Shown here: positions 43,301-53,639 of the stretch, piece after piece | Layout: every line of letters begins with the position of its first letter | Position numbering within the stretch: position 1 is the stretch's first letter | Assembly (NCBI RefSeq): GCF_026151205.1 | Contig: NC_087079.1 | Span: 930,001-994,000 of the forward strand | Length of the DNA stretch: 64,000 bases | Direction: 5' to 3' | Source of the DNA: Bolinopsis microptera | Taxonomy: Eukaryota; Ctenophora; Tentaculata; Lobata; Bolinopsidae | Program-made: the position numbers and the translations under genes | The notes under the pieces: model-generated | What the model was told of the DNA's origin: nothing | Databases searched by the model: none | What the model saw: only the letters and a program-made list of their open reading frames with translations

Positions 43301-45610
43301 GGTGGCAAAGTTGGGTTAACAACCTGCAGGATAGAGGCTTCAAAAGTAGGGCTACTGGAGGAAATATCATTCCTCAAAGATAGAGCAGCTCTTCTTCTAC
43401 CACTCCCGCCTGATGACACGTGTAATTTCCCTGCTTGTGGTGTGAACAAACGCGCACCTCCTGTAAAAACCTTGTTTGCTAATCAGATAGAGAGATGTGG
43501 TGACTTGTCAGAGTGTGTTACCGTGGTTACTAAGACTGCTAGAAGACCGCTATTCGTTATCAGACTTGCTAAGAGTCTGCGAAAACAGTTTAAACTTGAC
43601 CTTCCTATGATAGTCATTGACGACGGTCCTGAAGGTTATAGCTCTGAGATAATGGATGAGATCGCCAAGTTCCCTAATATGCAATACGTCATCTCCTCTC
43701 CAGATCTAGGCATTGCCGAGGGGAGGAATATAGGTCTACGAATGGTGAAGACTAAATATTTCTTCCTATTAGATGATGATATGGTCGCTACAGAGAGGAC
43801 AGAAGTTACTAAATTGGTGGAGATATTGGACACCACCGACGCCACTCTCGTCGGGGGAGGGTCTACCTTGCAGGTTTCTTAAGGTTTGGTCTGGATCTTC
43901 ATGGGAAAACAACTTTATTCCACTATAAAAACACATGTATTACTGCTAACCAAACTGTAACAGGGTTTCCTGATTGTTTTAGATGTGAAATCACCGCCAA
44001 TATATTCGTGGCAAGAACACAAGATGCTATAGCGGTAGGAGGTTGGAGCAAAGAACTTAAAATAGGTGAGCACAAAGATTTCTTCCTGCGGTTGAAGGGG
44101 GCGGGAAAGAAAGTAGTGTTCTGTCCGGCATTTACCGCAGCAAACGTTCACAGCTCAAAGGGAGTCGAGTTTGTGGGAGGATTAACAGAAGTGTTCAGTC
44201 GAGAGAAGTACAAGTTTCTAAGGAATCTTCGTTTAGAAATCATGGAAACGAAGTTTTGTAACCACTGGAACATTAAACAATTAATAGGGACAAAACACCA
44301 AAGCCCTGTTTGGATTGATGACATTGACTAGGTAACCAGGTAACCAGGTAACCAGGTAACCAGATAACCAGGTCACCAGGTAACCAGGTTACCAGGTTAC
44401 CAGGTTACCAGGTTACTGTGGTAATAGGGACAGATCACCAGTACCCTGCCTGGATTGATGACATTGACTAGGTAACCAGGTTACCAGGTTACCAGGTTAC
44501 CAGGTTACTATGGTAATAGGGACAGATCACCATGCCAGTACCCTGCCTGGATTGATGACATTGACTAGGGGTAAAGCATATTTAGGTAAGAATACTGTGA
44601 TATTAAGCTATGCTCAAAATGTATTTCATCTTCAACGTAACGTCTACCTTTTGAAATGAGTGGATTGGAAGCTCTACTGGTCAGAAAGACTTACTGTAAG
44701 TGACATATCAGGTCTTGATTCTTAGTTTAATTTGTATAACTGATGTGCTCAAAACCACTTGTTTTTATTTTAGCCTGACATATGTGTAATATTTAAATAT
44801 TATTGTCCTAAATATTGTGTACATTTTGTTAATGTGAAGGATACTTTAATCGAATGTTTTGGATTTCGTAAAATTCTTCTAAACTCCAAAAGATGCCAAC
44901 AAATAACTAAAGTAATCCACGAAAAGCTCTACTCACTTGAAAATCTTTTTCGCGTATTTGCCACCACAGTTGAGAACAATAACCTTGGTGAGCGAATCTT
45001 TGATAAGTTGAAGCTGCTTCTGGAAGACAGGCAGATGATTTGACAGGTTCATCCGCACATCAAAGTGCTGAACATCCTTGATGCTGAAGTTATCGTCTTG
45101 GGACGCTAAATATTGCAGATACACGATACTGTTTATTCCATAATCATCTGCTGAGGCGAGGATTGAGAACTCGTACCATTTATACTCCTTCAACAAGTCG
45201 AATATAGCCCGACTCTGGTGAGCGTCTGAGGGGGACAGCCGGATCTCAAAATCATCTGATCTGTGAAAGTCAGTGAAAGGATTAGTGGCAACTGCAGCTA
45301 TGAGAGGAAGATGGAACTGATTGGCGAGGTTAGCCTGGATATCTGTTAAAGTAGAGTCACATGCTGATATCACAGCTACCACCTCCTGCTCCAGTAAAGC
45401 ACAGAAGCAGGTCTGGAGACTGAGGTAGGTGGAGTCATGGTACTGCTCCACTAGCTCCACAGTAGTGTCACTGCTGTCTAGCCTCGAGATGGTGTACTCA
45501 GCTAGTCTCCTGATGGCATCCGCCCCCTCCTCATCTTCAGAATCGAGGATGAGTCCTATCTTGTAGCCATGACAACACGCGAAAACAAGGACGAAGAGAT
45601 GCGGTAACAT
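33528..45610 (-). CDS. Ionotropic glutamate receptor subunit, complete, three exons
   Basis: Join of 45610-44937, 41980-40680 and 34393-33528 on the minus strand: 674+1301+866 = 2841 nt, exactly 947 codons, giving 946 residues, the usual family length. Order: signal peptide (about 1-15), amino-terminal domain, ligand-binding half S1 (about 435-559), M1 (565-587), pore loop M2 (ending FVLQGTDTLP, 660-669), M3 with MYTANLTAH (691-699, family SYTANLAAF), S2 (about 705-850), M4 (853-877) and a cytoplasmic tail. The amino-acid-binding Arg (528, in TERSQYID) and the acidic S2 residue (Asp773, FIDDSS) are kept. The two S2 positions that in AMPA receptors bind the glutamate side chain (Ser-Thr) appear as Asn730-Leu731. 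It is probably a ligand-gated cation channel; the ligand is uncertain. Intron 1 contains a gene on the other strand, and intron 2 is mostly minisatellite. Confidence 0.9.
34360..40358 (-). repeat. 52-bp minisatellite made of the exon-3 splice acceptor and pore codons (about 115 copies)
   Basis: About 6 kb of a 52-bp unit, very uniform. On the transcribed (minus) strand each unit reads CTAACTAACCCACTATCC, CCCAG, then GGTTCGTGTTGCAAGGAAC, AGACACTCTCCCAA: branchpoint-like sequence, pyrimidine tract, acceptor, then codons for FVLQGTDTLPT. The copy nearest exon 3 is the real acceptor. Variants: 54-bp units (GGGAGGTATAG, GGGGGATATAG), GGGAGGGATAG units, GTCGGGAG substitutions, and two 42-bp units lacking TTGGGAGAGT-type sequence near 36556 and 39788. 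A segment of about 420 bp (eight units) at 34815-35235 is repeated at 35235-35655. It fills intron 2 almost from the exon 3 boundary to 320 bp from the donor. Confidence 0.97.
40359..40412. repeat. GTTAC-motif doublet at the end of the minisatellite
   Basis: Two tandem 21-bp copies of TAGTAGTGTAACTATGGTAAC abut the last minisatellite unit in iGluR intron 2. The remaining intron sequence to the donor (40413-40673) shows nothing further. Confidence 0.85.
40680..41980 (-). CDS. iGluR exon 2: end of amino-terminal domain, S1, M1, start of pore loop
   Basis: The acceptor CCAATCTCAG (41981) joins in phase 2 and yields IFK then EAQAMGLMDDSFIWLTTDG, the expected iGluR strand. The donor is ACG G then GTAAGT (40679-40674), phase 1. 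It encodes residues 225-659. S1 begins GYHLRIGIVPEPPIAF (Glu444 at the E402 position of GluA2) and carries LSINTERSQYIDYT. M1 is FEISVWLTIIGLILVIGF. The exon ends in the pore-loop helix YYNSAWLIGTG. Residues 324-342 are a Ser/Tyr/His/Thr-rich insert produced by a GTTAC-motif insertion. Confidence 0.9.
41631..41682. repeat. GTTAC-motif insertion in iGluR exon 2 with 10-bp flanking direct repeats
   Basis: AGGGGGAGCT occurs at 41631-41640 and again at 41673-41682. The 32 bp between are 1.5 copies of the 21-bp unit CTATGGTAACTAGTAGTGTTA. Insert plus one flank is 42 bp, so 14 codons were added in frame (within SPSSYHSNTTSYHSSPS, residues 324-342). The arrangement looks like an insertion with target duplication, although slippage can also give it. 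Confidence 0.8.
42650..44331 (+). CDS. B4GALNT-like N-acetylgalactosaminyltransferase (GT12 type), single exon with one frameshift
   Basis: A type II membrane protein: short cytoplasmic end, membrane segment at about 11-30 (GLLIVFLSVNILVAVLFYPL), a 9-residue repeat with NGT/NRT sequons, a region resembling a ricin-type beta-trefoil (GRCLGI, KFCN, GKIRSEELNLCLSED), then the glycosyltransferase. Key motifs agree with GM2/GD2 synthase: VTKTARR, VIDDGPEGY, GIAEGRNIGLRMV, FLLDDDMV (metal-binding DDD), LVGG, GFPDC, IFVARTQDA, GEHKDFFLRL. The frame from 42650 stops at 43882, but the next frame carries VYLAGFLRFGLDLHGK and runs on to the stop at 44331. One extra G in the run at 43853-43857 would join them into about 560 residues. 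Expected role: adding GalNAc to a galactose-ended acceptor in the Golgi. It lies inside iGluR intron 1 on the opposite strand. Confidence 0.8.
42778..42903 (+). repeat. 27-bp in-frame repeat in the glycosyltransferase stem
   Basis: About 4.5 copies of a 27-bp unit (AATAATCAGAACGGGACATT plus TCCTCAC) encode NNQNGTFPH-like repeats with several N-glycosylation sequons. It sits in the stem between the membrane anchor and the lectin-like part, where such low-constraint repeats are plausible. Confidence 0.85.
44332..44570. repeat. Two extra copies of the glycosyltransferase 3' end among GGTAACCA repeats
   Basis: The gene's end (TGGATTGATGACATTGACTA then G, encoding WIDDID-stop) recurs at about 44448-44471 and 44547-44570, each with about 40 bp of upstream coding sequence (AATAGGGACA...CACCA...CCCTG). 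Runs of GGTAACCA/GGTTACCA lie between the copies. The second and third copies differ slightly from the gene (CAGATCACC for CAAAACACC). Confidence 0.9.
44937..45610 (-). CDS. iGluR exon 1: signal peptide and first lobe of the amino-terminal domain
   Basis: ATG at 45610 is followed by a hydrophobic leader (MLPHLFVLVFACCHG) and then YKIGLILDSEDEEGADAI, a typical first strand of the periplasmic-binding-like domain. It also contains VVAVISACDS and the IAAVATNPF strand. The donor is AA then GTGAGT (44936-44931), phase 2. A possible acceptor (ATATCTTCAG) lies 6 bp before the ATG, so a 5' non-coding exon may exist upstream. Confidence 0.85.
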
Positions 45611-46680
45611 TGTATCCTGAAGATATGAAATGATTTCACAAAAGGTGATATTGTGGATTTGGTTTAGTCAGCACTAAGCGTGTTAAGATACTTGACGCTT
45701 TGTAGGTTAATTGAGAGGTTGGGAGAATTCACTGTATGTTAAACAGTGGTCGACTGGGGGCAGGATTCTGACCGGAACAATAGACTCAATTTAAATACTT
45801 TCAACTCTACTAATACTATGTAACAAATAATTTGTTAAACAATTAATTCAATTTAAGAAATTGATTATTGACCAAAAGACTATTAAATAGTGATAACTTA
45901 AATTATTGGACAAAAGACATCATTCAAGATAGATCAATCAAGCGGCCGGCCAGTTTCCGCTGTTATTACTACCAGAGACAATTTGATGAAAATGCTTATT
46001 GCACTACAATACTGGCGACTGGCATCACCTCATACTGAGTTTAAAATGAAAATCCTAAACCAGCAGCGTTTATTCCATCTGGAGCATTATTTCGCGTGAC
46101 GACGTTCGTTAACCACCTAATCGCGGTAGCCACTAGGTCGGTCTCCAATAAAGCAACTTTAATTTCACTCTCGAGAAATAGGAACAATTACAGAAAACGA
46201 TTTAACCATTAATCCATGCCTTGAGAAAAAATGTTGATAAGCGGTTATAATTGCTCTTGTGTAGGCAACAAAGTTGCCAGGTTAAGATTTGTTCTACCCA
46301 TGCGGGTCACGAACTAGAAGATCTTAGATCACCTCGAGAATCTTGATAAAATTAGCGCTAATTTAGTGATTTGCGGTCGCCTCAGGTGCAACCTTTATAA
46401 TTACACTTGGTCTGTTCGGAATAGAACGAGAATTAGATTATAATTACGCCGAAGAGTCTGGACCCGTTCTAACTTCTAATTACTTCTGTCAGATAAGAAC
46501 TAGACGTTTTGACGTTAATCTAACAAAGGACACGTTAGGTACCGTCTAGTCGGGCTCTAAGAGGTGACGTAATTAACGGCGGAGTGCAGCACTGGTAATT
46601 ATACTGGACAATAAATCCAGCCAAGGATACGACGATACGTTATAGCTTCGTACTTTATACAGTCTTTATTTGAAAACTAT
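45611..46680. other. Upstream flank of the iGluR gene, no gene seen
   Basis: No open frame of note. Part of 45790-45835 (TACTTTCAAC...ACAAATAATTTG) resembles the 45 bp before LINE B ORF1 at 59467-59505. The promoter of the iGluR presumably lies here, but I see no distinct element. Confidence 0.4.
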
Positions 46681-47290
46681 TTGATTCACAGTTAACCGTT
46701 AGGAGACCGCCATGTACCCTTGTGGATGTACTATTGTGGAACAGAGTTCCCAATAACAAGTTGATTGGCTGCACAGAAATCATGAGCTGGTCCCTTTGTC
46801 GCTTGATGAACTATGGAGAGATTCTCCACCAATAACTCTCGAATTCATATCTGTTTGAAGTAACTTTTCATTGAAGTCACCCTGTAGCAGTTACAGATAT
46901 GTCGGGGGAGTTCACCAAACGTGTCTGATAAAACGTTGTAAAAACGATTCTTTCTTTCCGTCATCTGCACGTTCAGTCGGATGCGTAGTCTACAACAAAC
47001 AGATATGTTGAGTTGTTGCCGTGTATAAACTAGCTGTTAAGACGCTTATGATGTAGGTACATAAGAGATCAGGGTAGTTCTGCCTTTTTGGATAGAATAG
47101 GCCAACCCCTTGCTTTTGATCCATCTCCCCTACAGAATGAATAAGTTAACTACCATTGTCCAAAAGTGTACTTCCAGATCTTGGCATATTGAGTTTTCAG
47201 TAATACCCAAATATCAAAGACTGTAGTGATCAATTTTCTGACTGTGTTGGTTAAAGCTTGATGATGAGCTACTAAGTTAAAACAGCAATG
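46681..47290 (-). pseudogene. LINE C endonuclease fragment, array copy 1
   Basis: The minus strand resembles the APE-like endonuclease region upstream of LINE C: blocks equivalent to SLDILGITE, VVVAYAPTDG and LLGDFNGKV appear in shifting frames. It lacks the part matching 31405-31800 that the other copies have. Confidence 0.7.
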
Positions 47291-47575
47291 CGATCATAAA
47301 TATATTACTCCATCCTTACAGTTTTTATCGCCTGTTTTCTTGAAACTTTCTTGTTCCACCTCCGTCTAAGGCAAGATGCCCACTTCGTTAATTTAAGTGA
47401 TCATTTTACAGCTGCGATAAGGGTTAATTTATATTATTTAACCTTGTGGTTACAATATAACGTATTTTATTATTATTATTATTATCTTGCGTGGTACAAA
47501 CGTGGCGAAATTGTTGTTAGGGACTGTAATAAGAGCGGTTATGTTTGTACACTGACATACCATACCAATAGATTT

Positions 47576-48280
47576 GGGGGGGGGGGGGGGGGGGGGGGCC
47601 GCCAACCATATTAAAGTATGTTAAAGTTATATCCCCGGGTCAAAAATCAGGAAAAAAATCTTAATTTGTAATATAATTTAATTTACCTACAATTAGATGA
47701 TTTTTTATTTTTCGTTAAGTTTTACATGATGAACCTATATTTTTCACCTGATTCGCAAGATAGACTGTTTAGGACTTAGTACTGACTTTCCATCAGAATG
47801 GTCAAAAATTGGTGCTGAGCTATGAGCTTTTAAAAAATATGCCCATATTTGGGCATACGTTTTGCCAAATTCGCTTTTGCCCCAATTCGATTAAAATTGC
47901 AATATTTTTTAATTGAGGACTTACTCTAATGTGAAAGATAAAAACTCTGTGTTGTTGAAATTTAGTGGAATCTAAGGTAAAAAAGTCTCATGAAACAAAA
48001 ATTGGAAAATTGCACATTATTATCTCTGTTCGGAATACTGCCAAATTGACTTCATTAAAAATTGAAATTACTCCATCAGTTTTCAATATTTTTTCAAGAA
48101 CTTTTTGGAATCGATTTTGAATTGCATTTCAAGTTATTTTGGGTACAATTTTCGATGTAGCTCCAAGGTAGGGATATATTAAGAATTTTGTAGGTATATT
48201 AAAGTATATTAAAGTATATCCGGGTCAAAAATCGGGAAAAATCTACATTTTAATATACTTTTATATGGTTGGCCCCCCCC
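47576..48280. mobile_element. MITE-like element with G-run/C-run ends, copy 1
   Basis: Starts with a run of 23 G, then (CC)GCCAACCATATTAAAGTATG, and ends TTAATAT...TATGGTTGGCCCCCCCC, so the ends are inverted repeats (GGGGGGCCAACCATATTAAA). About 0.7 kb, non-coding, with an internal palindrome ATGCCCATATTTGGGCAT. Flanks carry AGATTT-like sequence on both sides, a possible 5-6-bp target duplication. Confidence 0.75.
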
Positions 48281-48744
48281 ACCAGATAAGTCCATCTCAG
48301 TTTGATTTAACGGTTAGCATGGTGGAAACATGACTAAGTAACCCAAAATGACACTGTGGTGGGATGGGGGTTTACCCCCCCTTCCTTGGCCTTTCAATGC
48401 AGAAGCTGTTAGGTTAATAGGATTTTCAAGTTTACTTCAAGTTAATAATTCATGGATTAAGCTCTTATTTTATTTATCGATTAAAGGTATGTGAATTAAT
48501 ACTTATTGTTTCCATTGAAAACTTATTGTTTCATTGAGCTCTAGAATTAGATGCTCTAGTATCAAATTTACACAGCAATACAATAAGAATATAAAATAAT
48601 TCAAGAAGCTCAATCTGCTGTGCATGAAATTCAGTCAGTCGAAAACTGTAGTAGAATACCCTTCTAGGGAAATAAAGATATCAGCATGTAAAACCACAAT
48701 AATAATTATTTATGAGTGATATATGTAAAGATATGATTTAACAG

Positions 48745-49745
48745 TGAAGTGGGATCCCTCGTTTGAACATTCCCGTGCTCTATCAAGTTCTTAGAGGTTT
48801 GCGAAAGGTGTTGTTCTTTACCTTCGGGGACGCTTTCCAAGCACTTCTCGGAAGGACTTCAGTGGACTGTCTGCTTGAAATTATCCCACATGTCCTCAAG
48901 GTTGACCTAATTAGCCTGACAATCAAAACGGTTCTTGAGAGCCACGTTGTACTCTTGAACCTTAGACGAGTTCGCAAATGTTCGATGCAGGCACATGTGC
49001 CTTGTAGCAGTGAATCTTAGTACCGACGGCCTTTGATTTGCAGCGTCCACGAACAAGATAGTGATCTGAACCAATGTCAGCCCCACGACATACATTAACT
49101 TCGTGTCAGCGTGTGTTGGAATCGTTCACTAATACAATTTGATCGATTTGATTCACAGTTAACCCTTAGGAGACAGCCATGTACCCTTGTGGTTGTCTCT
49201 ATGTGGAACAGAGTTCACCATTAAAATGTTGATTGGCTGACAGAAATCCATGAGCATGGTCCAATTGTCGCTTGATGAATATGGATAGATTCTCCTCCAA
49301 TAACTCCCTCGAATACCATATCTGTTTTGAAGTAACTTTTCCATGAAGGCACCCAGTAGCTGTTTTCAGTTCATGTAGGGCAAGTTCTCCAACGTGTCTG
49401 ATAAAAGTTGTTAAACGAGAATTCTCTCCGTCATCAGCACCGTCAGTGGTGGTAAGGCTTCAACAACAGATATGTTTGAGGTGTATGCCGTGTAACCTAG
49501 TGTTACAGTACCGCTCTGATGTAGGTACATAAGAGATCTGGAGTTCCTGCCCTTTTTGGAAAGTCATAGGCCAAAACCTTGCCTTTTGATACCATTCTCC
49601 CCTACAGATTGAATAGAGTCTACATTGTCCAAAAAGTTGTACTTCCAGTTCCTGGCATATGGTTTCAGTAATACCCAAAATATCAAGACTGTAGTGATCT
49701 ATTTTTTGATGAGGTTGATAAAGCTTGTGAAGATGAGCTGACTAT
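48745..49745 (-). pseudogene. LINE C endonuclease fragment, array copy 2
   Basis: Begins at GAAGTGGGATCCC, the same point where similarity to LINE C (31405) starts in all copies. Minus-strand pieces include KVQEYNVALKNRFDC, FVDAANQ-type and MDFCQPIN-type words from the endonuclease-RT linker and endonuclease. Many one-base indels. Confidence 0.7.
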
Positions 49746-50047
49746 AGATAAAACAGCAATGCGACTCATAAATATAATATCACAATTCTTACAGTTTATC
49801 GCCTGTTTTCTGAAATTTTCTTGTTCCACTCGTCTAAGCAAATGCACACTCTCGTTAATTTAAGTGTCATTTTTAGCTGAGCACTATAAGGGTTAAATTT
49901 AAATTATTTAACCTTTTGGTTAAATAATTACAGTAATTTATTATTATTTACTATTATCTTGCGTGGTACAACAGTGGCGTAATTGTGTGTTAGGGATGTC
50001 ACAAAGAGACGGTTAAGTTGTACTACTGAATACCTTACCATAGATTT

Positions 50048-50751
50048 GGGGGGGGGGGGGGGGGGGGGGGAGGCAACCAATTAAAGTATGTTAAAGTATA
50101 TCCATGGGTCAAAATCGGAAAAAAAATCATACAGTTTATATAATTTATATACATAACAATTAGATGATTTTTATTTTCTTCGTTAAGATTTACATGATAA
50201 AACTATATTTTTCACTCAGATTGAAGATAGCTGGTGTTTTAGGACTAGTACTTGACTTTCCATCCAGATTGGTCAAAAATTGGGCTGAGCTATGAGCTTT
50301 AATAATATGCCCATATTTGGGCATACGCTTTTGCCCAAATTCGCTTTTGCCCAAATTCGAATAAATTTTCAATTTTTTTTATTGAGACTAACTCTATGTG
50401 TAAGTATAACTCAGTGTTTGTTGATATTGTGGATACTAAGTAAAAAGACATACATGAACAAAATTGGGGAAAAAATTGACAATAATATCTTGGTCGGAAT
50501 ACTAGCAAAATGAGTATTAAAATTGATTAATATCCATCAGTTTTCAATATTTTTTCAGTACTTTTTTGGATTCGATTAGGAATGCTTTTTCAAGCTTATT
50601 TTGGGTAAACAAATTTTCGATGTAGGCCTCCAAGGATAGGGATATATTTAAAGTATATTGTAGGTATATTATTAAAGTATATTAACGTATATCCGGGTCA
50701 AAATCGGGAAAAAATCCAACATTTTAATATTTTAATAGGTTGGCCCCCCCC
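50048..50751. mobile_element. MITE-like element, copy 2
   Basis: Same element as at 47576; flanks read TAGATTT before the G run and AGATTTAAG after the C run, the clearest view of the putative target duplication. Confidence 0.75.
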
Positions 50752-51204
50752 AGATTTAAGTAGTCAGTTTGATTTTAACGGTAGCATGGTCGAGAATACA
50801 TGACCTAAGTACACCCAAAATGACACTGTGGTGGATGGGGTACTCCCTTGGCTTTCAAGCAGAAGCGCTTAGGTTAATGGGATTTTCAAGTTTACTTAGT
50901 TAACTAATGCATGATTAAAGCTCTTATTTTATTTATGATTTAAAGGGAATGTGAAATAATACTTATTGTTTTCATGGAAACTTATTGTTTTCATTGAGCT
51001 CTAGAATTTGAAGCTCTAGATTCAAATTTACACAGCAATACATTATGAATAACAAAATAATTAAAGAAGCTTCAATCTGCTGTGCATGCATTCAAGTCAG
51101 TGAAAAAAATGTTAGTAGAATACCCTTCTAGGGACATAACGATATCGATGAAAAAAAACACAATAAATAATATTAATTATGAGTGATAAATTAATATGAT
51201 TTAA

Positions 51205-52190
51205 CAGTGAAGTGGGATCCCTCGTTTGAAACTTCCCGTTCTCTTTCAAGTTCTTAGAGGGTGTGCGAAAGGTGGTGTTCTTTACCTTCCGGGGAGTTTC
51301 CAGAGACTTCCATCGAGACATCAGTGTCTGTCTGCTTGAAATTATCCACATGTCCTCAAGGGTGATCATAGCCAGACAATCAAAACTGTTCTGATGAGCC
51401 ACGTTGTACTCTTGAACCTTTGCGAGTTTCGCAATTGTTCGGATAGGGCAGGGCACCATGTGCCTTTTTGCAGTGATCTTAGCTACGACTGCAGTTTGAT
51501 TTGCAGCGTCACGAAACAAGATAGTGATCTGAACCATGTCAGACCAACGGACATACTTAACCATCGAGCAGCGTGTGTTGGTATCGTTCATAACAAAATA
51601 TGATCTATTTGTTCAAAGTTAACCGTTAGGAGAGCCATGTACCCTTGTGGATTGTCTCTATGTGGTACTGTGTTCCACCAATAACAAGTCTGTTTGGTGC
51701 ACAGAAATCATGAGCCTGGTCCATTGTGATGAGGAACTATGGAAGATTCTCCACCAATAACTCCCTCGAATCCATTAAAAATTTCTTGGTTTTTTTTGTG
51801 AGGTAACTTGTCCATTGACAGTCACCAGTAGCAGTTTCAGTCATGTCGGGGCGTTCACAAAGTGTCTGATAAAACGTTGTAAAACGTTCTTTCTTCCGTA
51901 TCTGCGTCGTCGGAGGTAGGTACAACAAGATTGTGAGGTGTTGCCGATGTAAACTAGTGTTAAGTCCCGCTTGCTGTAGGTACATAAGAGTCAGGGAGTT
52001 CCTACCTTTTTGGAAAGGAATAGGCAACCTTGCCTTTTTGATACATCTCCCTACCAGAATGAATTAAGTAGACGACCATTGTCCATAGTGTACTTCCGAT
52101 CCTGGCTATGGGTTTCGTAATACCAAAATATAAGGCTGTAGTGATCAATTTTCTGACTGAGTTGATAAGCTGTGAAGATGAGCTGCTAAA
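51205..52190 (-). pseudogene. LINE C endonuclease fragment, array copy 3
   Basis: Colinear with copy 2. Minus-strand pieces include AKVQEYNVAHQNSFDC and PFQKGRNSLTLMY. Frames broken by small indels. Confidence 0.7.
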
Positions 52191-52495
52191 AGATAAAACA
52201 GCAATGCGATCATAAATTTAATACTCCAATCTTACAGTTTTTTATCGTGTTTTCTGAACATTTTTTGTTTCACCTCGTGAAGCAAAAAGATGCAACTTCG
52301 TTAATTTAAGTGTCATTTAAGCTGCGCAATGGGTTAAATTTAAATATTTAACTTTTGGTAAAAATAACATTAATTTATTTTTATTTTTATTATCTTTGCG
52401 TGGTACAACGTGGCGTAATTGTTGTTAGGGACTGTCACAAGGAGACGGTTAGTTGTTCTATGACATAACCATTACCAATAGATTTGGGGGGGGGG

Positions 52496-53199
52496 GGGGG
52501 GGGGTGGGGGGGCAAACCCATATTAAAGAAATTGTTAAAGTATATTCCCCGGGTCAAAATCGGAAAAAATCTACATTTTAAATATATTTAAATTTACTAC
52601 AATTAGAAGATTTATATTCTTCGTTAGATTTAAATGATGAACTATATTTTTCACTGATTGGCAAGATAAGCCTGTTGTGATTGGTACCATGACTTTCCCA
52701 TCCAGGGGAATGTTTGGTCAAAAAATTGGATGAGCTGAGCTATGAGCTTTAAAAATATGCCATATTTGGGATACGCTTTAGACCCAAATTTCGCTTTTGC
52801 CCAAATTCGATAAAATTTCAATATTTTTATGAGGACTAACTCTATGTGAAAGATATAATCAGTGTTTGTTGAAATATAGTGGATACTAAGTAAAAAGACA
52901 TCATGACCAAAAATTGGGGGAAAATTGCACAATAAATCTGCTGTTGGAAATTCTAGCAAAATGATTCATAAAGTGATATAACTCCATCAGATTTCAATAT
53001 TTTTTCAAGAACTTTTGGAATCGATTAAGATTTGCATTTAAGCTTAGTTTGGGTTAACAATTTTTCGTTGTAGGCTCTCCAAGGTAGGGATATATTAAAG
53101 TTTATTGTAGTATATTAAAGTATATTAAAGTATATCCGGGTTCAAAATCGGGAAAATCTAACATTTTTAATATACTTTAATATGGTTGGCCCCCCCCCC
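52496..53199. mobile_element. MITE-like element, copy 3
   Basis: Same structure. The G run is interrupted by one T. The right flank is GATTTTAG. Confidence 0.75.
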
Positions 53200-53639
53200 G
53201 ATTTTAGTCCATCTCGTTTGATTTACGGTGCTTGGTGGGAAATGTCTAAGTACACCAAAAAATGACACTGTGGTGGATGGGTACCTCCATTGGCTTCAAG
53301 CAGAAGCTGCTTAAGGTTAATGGATTTTATGTTTACTTCTAGTTAATAATTCATGGATATTAAGCTTTCATATTTTATTTATTGATTAATGGCATGTGAT
53401 AAAACTTATTGTTTCATGAAATTATTGTTTCATTGTGCTCTAGAATGAGAAGCTTCTAGAAGCAATTTACTCAGCAATACAATAAGAATAAAAAATAATT
53501 TCAAGAAGATTCAATCTGCTGTGCTTGAATTCAAGGCAGTCGAAAACTGTTAGTAGAATACCCTTCTTGGGACATAAAGATATAGAATGTAAAACCAAAT
53601 AAATATTAATTTCTGAGTGATAAAATAAGATATGATTTA

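Noticed and set aside
43872-43881. A tiny GT...AG intron (GTTTCTTAAG) explaining the glycosyltransferase frame change
   Set aside because: Ten bases is too short to be spliced, and its removal does not give the frame that carries the conserved motifs. A missing G nearby does.
33528-45610. A glycine receptor with the Arg-Glu interdomain salt bridge known from some ctenophore iGluRs
   Set aside because: The Glu is present (444), but the S2 position expected to hold Arg appears to be Leu or Gln in DLQEG. Arg729 lies at a different place (the GST loop), so I do not claim that mechanism.
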